In this document: piece by piece, positions 58,841 to 64,000 of the stretch
Position numbering within the stretch: the first letter of the stretch is position 1
How the letters are laid out: each line of letters starts with the position of its first letter
DNA from: Xanthocytophaga agilis
Lineage (GTDB): Bacteria > Bacteroidota > Bacteroidia > Cytophagales > 172606-1
Assembly: GCF_030068605.1 (NCBI RefSeq)
Contig: NZ_JASJOU010000005.1
Coordinates: 310,001 to 374,000, forward strand
Length of the DNA: 64,000 nucleotides
Direction of reading: 5' to 3'
Program-made: the position numbers and the translations under genes
The notes under the pieces: generated by a model
The model's database searches: none
Told to the model about the DNA's origin: nothing
The model's input: only the letters and a program-made list of their open reading frames with translations

Positions 58841-60367
58841 TTATTTCTGACCACGAGCAATAGGGCTTGGGGATGCACTTTGATGAACAAGTTCCATCAA
58901 TTGTTTTAATACAGAGTCTCCACCACGAGCATCATCATACACGTCACGACCTAAAGCAATCTGAGGGCGAATGCTGCTTTTTTCCAGATCATCTTCACGA
59001 TTTACTATAGAAGTAGAGATATATACTTTAGTCAATGTATTTGGCAGATCATATTTTACCAGATCACCGAAAGATACTGCCTGACAAGCAGCATTCTCTT
59101 CTCCAACAATAGTACCTACATGTTGATCTTTGCACAATTTTACCAACATACTGGCAGCTGAGAAAGTAGCGCCATTCGCTAGGATATATACTTTACCAGT
59201 GTATTTCTTTTCAGTATTATTGATAAAATGTTGTTTGCTGGTAATTTCAACTAAGGTTCCTGCAGCTGCTCTGTCAATACGTGCAGCATACGAATTACGG
59301 CTTAACTTCTTCATCAATACTTCAATAAAAGAAAGCTTTTTCTGTTCTTTCAGGAATGTACTAGATTTAACCATCACTTTGCTTTCCACATTTACAGGGC
59401 TAATATAGCTGAATAAGCGGTAAGCATTGTGTACCAATCCACCAGGATTATCACGCAGGTCAATTACCAGATTTTGAATGTTTTTAGCGTTCAGTTGTTT
59501 AAAAGCATCAGAAAGAAACTTCTCATACGTAGCATTATCATGCTTATTATCTGCATTATAGAAAGTATTTATATCCAGATAAGCAGTAGAAGTAGCTTCA
59601 TCTATATTCAATTTACGTGTCACTTCGTCAACAGCATTGGCAGTATTGATGGTGCTACCAGTAACAGCATCAATTTTTACTTTATGCACAGACCCATCCT
59701 GCATCCGGTAAGAAACCTCATACATATCTGTAGGTTCATACAAAGACCAGTATAGAATATCAAATGTAAACACGTTCTCCAGTTGACGCCATCTTGCTTT
59801 TTCCAGATTCGCATCTGCACTTAACAAAGGCATCATCTTATCAATGATCTCTTCAATAGCAACTCCGTTTACTGTCAATAACTGGCTACCTAAAGCTGTA
59901 GAATCCAGCATAGTAGAATAATTCTCACGGATATAAGCCTTATTATCTTCAATGGCCAGACTCAGAGGGAAGAATTTACCTCTTTCGGATACATAGTTGA
60001 CCAGCGACTCATTAGACTCTGCATACAGATGGCCATCCTGAACTAACGCAACCAGTTCACGAACGATTGTCAGAAATTCATTTTCTGAAATAGTGGAATC
60101 TTTCTTCTGGTCCAGAAAAGAAATTTTATTGGCAAAAGTCTGATGAAAAGTCAGGCTGTCTGTAAAACAGTACAAACAAGGGTGAGCCTCTTTCATTACA
60201 GACTCAAGTTTACGAAGATCTTCAATACAATCATCTTTTTTGTAACGAACCAAGCTTTTCTGATAAGCAGACGCACTGTAATTCTCAACCCGGTTTGCTT
60301 CAGTTTGTGCAAATCCGACCATCATTCCCAAAAAGGTTACAACAAGAAGTAAAGATTGGCGTGTCAT
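58841..60367 (-). CDS. S41 family (C-terminal processing type) peptidase
   Basis: 508 residues with a signal peptide (MTRQSLLLVVTFLGMMVGFAQ). The S41 core includes LVIDLRDNPGGLVHNAYRLFSYI and the nucleophile region YILANGATFSAASMLVKLCKDQHVGTIVGEENAAC, where Ser in TFSAAS is the likely catalytic residue. The PDZ-like part is short (LLTVNGVAIEEII). Probably periplasmic or secreted; substrate unknown. Related to Tsp/tricorn-core proteases of Bacteroidota. Confidence 0.88.
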   Translation of the reverse strand: MTRQSLLLVVTFLGMMVGFAQTEANRVENYSASAYQKSLVRYKKDDCIEDLRKLESVMKEAHPCLYCFTDSLTFHQTFANKISFLDQKKDSTISENEFLTIVRELVALVQDGHLYAESNESLVNYVSERGKFFPLSLAIEDNKAYIRENYSTMLDSTALGSQLLTVNGVAIEEIIDKMMPLLSADANLEKARWRQLENVFTFDILYWSLYEPTDMYEVSYRMQDGSVHKVKIDAVTGSTINTANAVDEVTRKLNIDEATSTAYLDINTFYNADNKHDNATYEKFLSDAFKQLNAKNIQNLVIDLRDNPGGLVHNAYRLFSYISPVNVESKVMVKSSTFLKEQKKLSFIEVLMKKLSRNSYAARIDRAAAGTLVEITSKQHFINNTEKKYTGKVYILANGATFSAASMLVKLCKDQHVGTIVGEENAACQAVSFGDLVKYDLPNTLTKVYISTSIVNREDDLEKSSIRPQIALGRDVYDDARGGDSVLKQLMELVHQSASPSPIARGQK

Positions 60368-60553
60368 AAGTGCAAGTTCAATTGAGTAATATGAGCTTTT
60401 GTAAATCTATATACGCTTTTCGGAAAAAAAGTCACCCGGATAATGAATTTTTTGCAAATTCGCGGTTACTTTAAATAAACCTCTGAAAATAAGGTAAATA
60501 ACCTTACAAATTTCACTTAACATCTAATCTCTCGAAAAAAAAAGTTTAAAAAA

Positions 60554-61021
60554 ATGTCAAAACCAATGAAAAATATTCACTTGACCCTGCTTTTCTTCCT
60601 ATGTAAGATTTTTTTAGTTTTTGCACAAAACTCAACTTTTGATACAAAGAACGAAATAGAAAAAGAAGTTAGAGCGCTGGAAATGAGGCGGTTCGAAATG
60701 ATGGTACATAAAGACACCAAAGGGCTGAGCGAGATTTTAGGTGAAGATTTGGTGTATATTCATGCAAATGGCGTGTTAGAAAAAAAATCTCAATTTTTAG
60801 AAACTTTAGACAAAGGGAAGACCTTATATCAGTCAATCCAATCTGAAGAAGTAGGAATACGAGTTATCGGAGATGCTGCAGTTATCAATGGAGTAGCTAC
60901 TGTACGAGTATGGACAGTAGGTCAGACGTTGGATATGCACCTGCGTTATACAGATGTATATGTGAGGAGAAATGGAAAATGGCAATTGATTTCCTGGCAA
61001 TCGACACGAATACAATCTTAA
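60554..61021 (+). CDS. Secreted SnoaL/DUF4440-like NTF2-fold protein
   Basis: 155 residues with a signal peptide (MKNIHLTLLFFLCKIFLVFAQ from the ATG at 60566; the ATG at 60554 is the first in frame, so the start is uncertain). The DUF4440 core is EVRALEMRRFEMMVHKDTKGLSEILGEDLVYIHANGVLEKKSQFLETL and WTVGQTLDMHLRYTDVYVRRNGKWQLISWQSTRI. Members include periplasmic proteins of unknown function and some isomerases. No neighbour gives a clue. Confidence 0.85.
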   Translation: MSKPMKNIHLTLLFFLCKIFLVFAQNSTFDTKNEIEKEVRALEMRRFEMMVHKDTKGLSEILGEDLVYIHANGVLEKKSQFLETLDKGKTLYQSIQSEEVGIRVIGDAAVINGVATVRVWTVGQTLDMHLRYTDVYVRRNGKWQLISWQSTRIQS

Positions 61022-61181
61022 ACAATGAGGAATTTTATATAAGGAAGGCTTATAGATAGAATTAAAGCTAAAAAACAAAACCTCCTGCATTCCCTTTCGG
61101 GAATTTTTTCAATCTTTGCGCCTTGAAAATTCTTATCTAACGGTAAAATCCGGAAACAATCAACGGAAAACTATTTTCGTT

Positions 61182-62630
61182 ATGCTGAACCAACGACAAA
61201 TTATTAAAGACTTACTCCAATCTACTGCATTTGATACGGAGGTACATGTAAAAGGCTGGGTACAAACTACCCGTATGAACCCTTATATTGCTTTCATTGC
61301 TTTAAATGATGGTTCTACTATTAATCACCTGCAGATCGTTGCGGATATCTCTATTTTCGGACAAGAGTTTATTGATAAGATCAAAAATACAGGTACCTGT
61401 ATTGCTGTAACAGGTAAATTGGTAGAGTCACAAGGTGCTGGTCAGCGAGTTGAAGTACAAGCTACACAGATAGAATTATATGGAGAGTCAGATCCGGTAA
61501 GTTATAAACTTCAGGCTAAACGCCACTCAATGGAGTTTATGCGTGAGATTGCACACCTTCGCCCGAGAACCCGTACGTTTGGTGCAATATTACGGATACG
61601 CCATACATTGGCTTATGCAGTTCATAAATATTTTAACGATAATGGATTCTTCTATCTACATACCCCTATCATTACAGGGTCAGATGCAGAAGGAGCAGGA
61701 GAAATGTTTCGGGTAACAACCCTTGATCCTGTGAATCCACCACTGACTGAAGATGGACAGGTAGATTACAAACAGGATTTCTTTGGAAAACCAACGAATC
61801 TTACAGTGTCTGGCCAATTGGAAGGAGAACTAGGAGCTATGGCATTGTCCAAGATCTATACTTTTGGACCTACATTCCGAGCCGAAAACTCCAATACAAC
61901 ACGCCACCTGGCTGAGTTTTGGATGATTGAGCCAGAGGTAGCATTTAACGACCTGGAAGATAATATGAATCTGGCCGAAGATTTCGTTAAATATGTTATC
62001 GGATATGCGATGGAACATTGTGGTGATGATCTGGCCTTTCTGGAAAACCGCTTGATTGAAGAGGAAAAGAATAAAAAGCAGGAAGAACGAAGTCCTATGC
62101 CATTGTTGGAAAAACTTCGTTTTGTACTGGATAACCCGTTTGAACGATTAACCTATACAGAAGCCGTAGATATTCTGGTAAAATCCAAACCTGCTCAAAA
62201 AGGGCAGTTTAAGTATCCTGTAAGCTGGGGTATAGATCTGCAATCAGAACACGAACGCTATCTGGTTGAAAAACACTTTAAAAAGCCGGTGATTCTGACC
62301 AACTATCCAAAAGATATCAAGGCGTTTTATATGCGTCAGGATGATGATGGAAAGACGGTACGTGCAATGGATGTGTTATTCCCTGGCATTGGAGAAATCA
62401 TTGGAGGTTCTCAACGGGAAGAACGGTATGAGAAGCTTCATACCAGAATCAAGGAACTACACATTCCGGAAGAAAGTCTTTGGTGGTATCTGGAAACCCG
62501 TCAGTATGGTACAGCTCCTCATGCTGGTTTTGGTTTAGGTTTTGAACGTTTGGTGTTGTTTGTGACTGGTATGACTAACATTCGTGATGTGATTCCATTC
62601 CCAAGAACCCCACAAAATGCAGAGTTCTGA
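61182..62630 (+). CDS. asnS: Asparaginyl-tRNA synthetase
   Basis: Charges tRNA-Asn. 482 residues starting [14 protein letters not shown]. The OB-fold anticodon domain ([25 protein letters not shown]) leads into the class II core: motif 2 [29 protein letters not shown] and motif 3 [31 protein letters not shown]. The frame extends to a TTG at 61116, within a region resembling a -7 box (AATCTTTG), so the ATG at 61182 is preferred. Ended by a strong terminator. Confidence 0.96.
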   Translation: MLNQRQIIKDLLQSTAFDTEVHVKGWVQTTRMNPYIAFIALNDGSTINHLQIVADISIFGQEFIDKIKNTGTCIAVTGKLVESQGAGQRVEVQATQIELYGESDPVSYKLQAKRHSMEFMREIAHLRPRTRTFGAILRIRHTLAYAVHKYFNDNGFFYLHTPIITGSDAEGAGEMFRVTTLDPVNPPLTEDGQVDYKQDFFGKPTNLTVSGQLEGELGAMALSKIYTFGPTFRAENSNTTRHLAEFWMIEPEVAFNDLEDNMNLAEDFVKYVIGYAMEHCGDDLAFLENRLIEEEKNKKQEERSPMPLLEKLRFVLDNPFERLTYTEAVDILVKSKPAQKGQFKYPVSWGIDLQSEHERYLVEKHFKKPVILTNYPKDIKAFYMRQDDDGKTVRAMDVLFPGIGEIIGGSQREERYEKLHTRIKELHIPEESLWWYLETRQYGTAPHAGFGLGFERLVLFVTGMTNIRDVIPFPRTPQNAEF

Positions 62631-62651
62631 TCCTGACTATTCTATTTATAC

Positions 62652-62697
62652 ATAAAACAAAAAGCGTCTGACATATATCAGGCGCTTTTTGTTTTAT
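62652..62697 (+). terminator. Terminator after asnS
   Basis: ATAAAACAAAAAGCGTCTGA (62652-62671) pairs with TCAGGCGCTTTTTGTTTTAT (62678-62697) with one G-T wobble. Confidence 0.88.
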
Positions 62698-62785
62698 CTT
62701 TATCGAGCTACCTTCTTCTTTTACAAAATACTTGATTGGGTATAATCTCTTAAAGAATAAACTGTACATAACTTTATGCAGAGTT

Positions 62786-63091
62786 TGCGGTGAATTCCGA
62801 TCAGATTTTATTTTTGCTGTGAGTTATGCGCAAACAAAAAAATAATCGGAATTCCGGTCAAAAAATAGTTTGCGATGAGTTATGTGTAAACAAAAAAATG
62901 ATTGGAACTCTGGTTAAAATAAAAAAGTGATTGGATCTATACACAATTTGTTCATGGATCGATGGACCTGCCTTACCTTCTCTAAAAATATTTTGCAAAG
63001 AATAATTAGCAAACATAAAATAATCAGAATTCGGGTCAAACTTTAAAATGATTATTATTTGAATTTTTCAAAGTGATTACTATTCTAGTTA
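62786..63091. repeat. 28-bp-period palindrome array (copy D, most complete)
   Basis: Units at 62786 (TGCGGTGAATTCCGATCA), 62815 (TGCTGTGAGTTATGCGCA), 62843 (TAATCGGAATTCCGGTCA), 62871 (TGCGATGAGTTATGTGTA), 62899 (TGATTGGAACTCTGGTTA), 62928 (TGATTGGATCTATACACA), 62994 (TGCAAAGAATAATTAGCA), 63021 (TAATCAGAATTCGGGTCA), 63049 and 63074. Spacing is 28 or 29 through the first six and less regular later. It shows the alternation of TGAnCGG...CCnGTCA and TGCn...GCA units. The head matches copies B (inverted) and C, the tail (63049-63091) matches copy A at 6264-6309. Confidence 0.82.
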
Positions 63092-63236
63092 AAAACACTT
63101 TTTGTCAGAGATCATCTTGGCTCATTTACTCTTCATCCTGTCACGTGATTAACCCACTGTAATATCTGAATTTCTACTCTAGTACAGGGAACAGGTTTTG
63201 TTTTTGTTAGTAAGTCACTTCCAAAGACTATGTAAT

Positions 63237-64000
63237 ATGAAACAGATAAAAATCTTTGCAGGGCATCTTATGCTCCTTTTAGCTTTATCTTATTGCAACT
63301 CGCAATCCCAACAGAAAGAGAATGAAGCATCTGGTAACACAAGCCGTAAAGAAGAACTGGCAACCCAAACAGTTTCCATGCCTAAACCCTACGAAACCAA
63401 GTCGGTGAAAAACTTTAGTAAAGTACTGGGTTGGTCTGGAAATCAAAAACCAACAGCTCCTCAAGGCTTTACTGTGACTAAGTTTGCCACAGATCTGATT
63501 AATCCACGATGGGTTTATGCTGCGCCTAATGGAGATATATTTGTAGCCGAAGCCAATACAGAATCAGAAGGTGTAAAGAAAATTGCAGATGTAGCGACAG
63601 GTAAGGCCAAGTCGCAACGACTTGGTGCGAGTGCGAACCGTATCACATTGCTTAGAGATACCAACAAAGATGGTAAACCAGATGTGCGAAAAGTATTCTT
63701 AACCGATCTCAATCAGCCATTCGGTATGTTGGTACTGGGTAACTTTTTCTACGTTGCCAATACGGATGGGCTCTGGAGATATCCTTATCAGGAAGGACAA
63801 ACTCAGATGAAGACTAAAGGAGAAAAAATAGCTAGTCTGCCAGCAGGGGGATATAATAACCATTGGACACGTAATGTGATTGCCAACTCTGAAGGATCTA
63901 AAATTTATGTATCAGTTGGTTCTGGTAGTAATGTGGCAGAACATGGTATGGACAATGAGAAACGAAGAGCCAATATCCTGGAAATGAATCCGGATGGTAC
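63237..64000 (+). CDS. L-sorbosone dehydrogenase/PQQ-glucose dehydrogenase-like lipoprotein (partial)
   Basis: Runs off the window; 254 codons visible. Begins MKQIKIFAGHLMLLLALSYC, a lipoprotein signal peptide with the lipobox LSYC. It then gives a six-bladed beta-propeller start (GFTVTKFATDLINPRWVYAAPNGDIFVAEA, NRITLLRDTNKDGKPDVRKVFLTDLNQPFGMLVLGNFFYVANTDGLWRYPY), matching the sorbosone-dehydrogenase-like/GDH-B family. It follows the repeat array D by 145 bp. Substrate and PQQ use are unknown. Confidence 0.85.
   Translation, partial: MKQIKIFAGHLMLLLALSYCNSQSQQKENEASGNTSRKEELATQTVSMPKPYETKSVKNFSKVLGWSGNQKPTAPQGFTVTKFATDLINPRWVYAAPNGDIFVAEANTESEGVKKIADVATGKAKSQRLGASANRITLLRDTNKDGKPDVRKVFLTDLNQPFGMLVLGNFFYVANTDGLWRYPYQEGQTQMKTKGEKIASLPAGGYNNHWTRNVIANSEGSKIYVSVGSGSNVAEHGMDNEKRRANILEMNPDG

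Noticed and set aside
62786-63091. Insertion sequence remnant
   Set aside because: No transposase frame or fragment could be seen in or next to any copy. A non-autonomous element remains possible.

Overview
The window looks like core chromosome of a gliding, rhamnose-using Bacteroidota bacterium, most likely of the order Cytophagales. The evidence is low GC, many -7 promoter elements of the Bacteroidota type (TAnnTTTG) with weak Shine-Dalgarno signals, gliding genes gldA and gldF, a large protein with a type IX secretion (type B, CHU_C-like) tail, PorT-like and other outer-membrane barrels, and a DAHP synthase fused to chorismate mutase. I see no rRNA, tRNA, CRISPR array, insertion sequence, phage or plasmid gene. 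The assignment is inferred from gene content alone.

Layout: 1-9.4 kb holds a barrel protein, an orphan ABC ATPase, a 2-hydroxyacid dehydrogenase, DAHP synthase/chorismate mutase, a drug-type MFS pump divergent from an Lrp regulator, fmt, a probable small RNA, greA, a HIT hydrolase and a VOC protein. 9.6-16.5 kb holds an RMD1/DUF155 protein, an Rrf2 regulator, accA, a metallo-hydrolase, a patatin, an acyltransferase, a LolD-like ATPase and a small hypothetical. 17-23.3 kb is a barrel protein followed by the lipid-synthesis cluster yceD-rpmF-plsX-fabH-accB-accC. 23.9-28.4 kb includes rhamnose salvage (GH78 rhamnosidase plus RhaT). 28.6-34.6 kb is the least conventional part: a secreted papain-like hydrolase with two SRPBCC proteins, a ToxR-like membrane protein, a DoxX-like membrane protein and a collagen-like secreted protein. 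35.3-38.3 kb holds gldF, a TonB-domain protein, DinB and gldA. 38.6-64 kb holds typA, a GH15 enzyme, an rRNA methyltransferase, a porin, a TPR protein, glutamate dehydrogenase, gpmI, a giant T9SS substrate, argH, a ROK kinase, an S41 protease, asnS and the start of a sorbosone-dehydrogenase-like lipoprotein.

How the genes work together: accA, accB and accC supply malonyl-CoA, fabH starts fatty acid elongation and plsX passes acyl groups to phospholipid synthesis, while the nearby patatin and acyltransferase could remodel lipids. The rhamnosidase releases rhamnose that RhaT imports.

The most unusual observation is a dispersed intergenic repeat present at four loci (about 6040-6365, 16599-16907, 34989-35175 and 62786-63091). 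Each copy is a run of degenerate 18-bp palindromes (type TGAYYGGAATTCCRGTCA, often alternating with a TGC...GCA type) placed every 28 bp. Copies share unit order, and one is inverted. Other structural observations are a promoter-terminator-bounded RNA candidate before greA, unrelated long inverted repeats in many spacers between co-directional genes, a hairpin just before typA, and a 50-bp perfect palindromic terminator.
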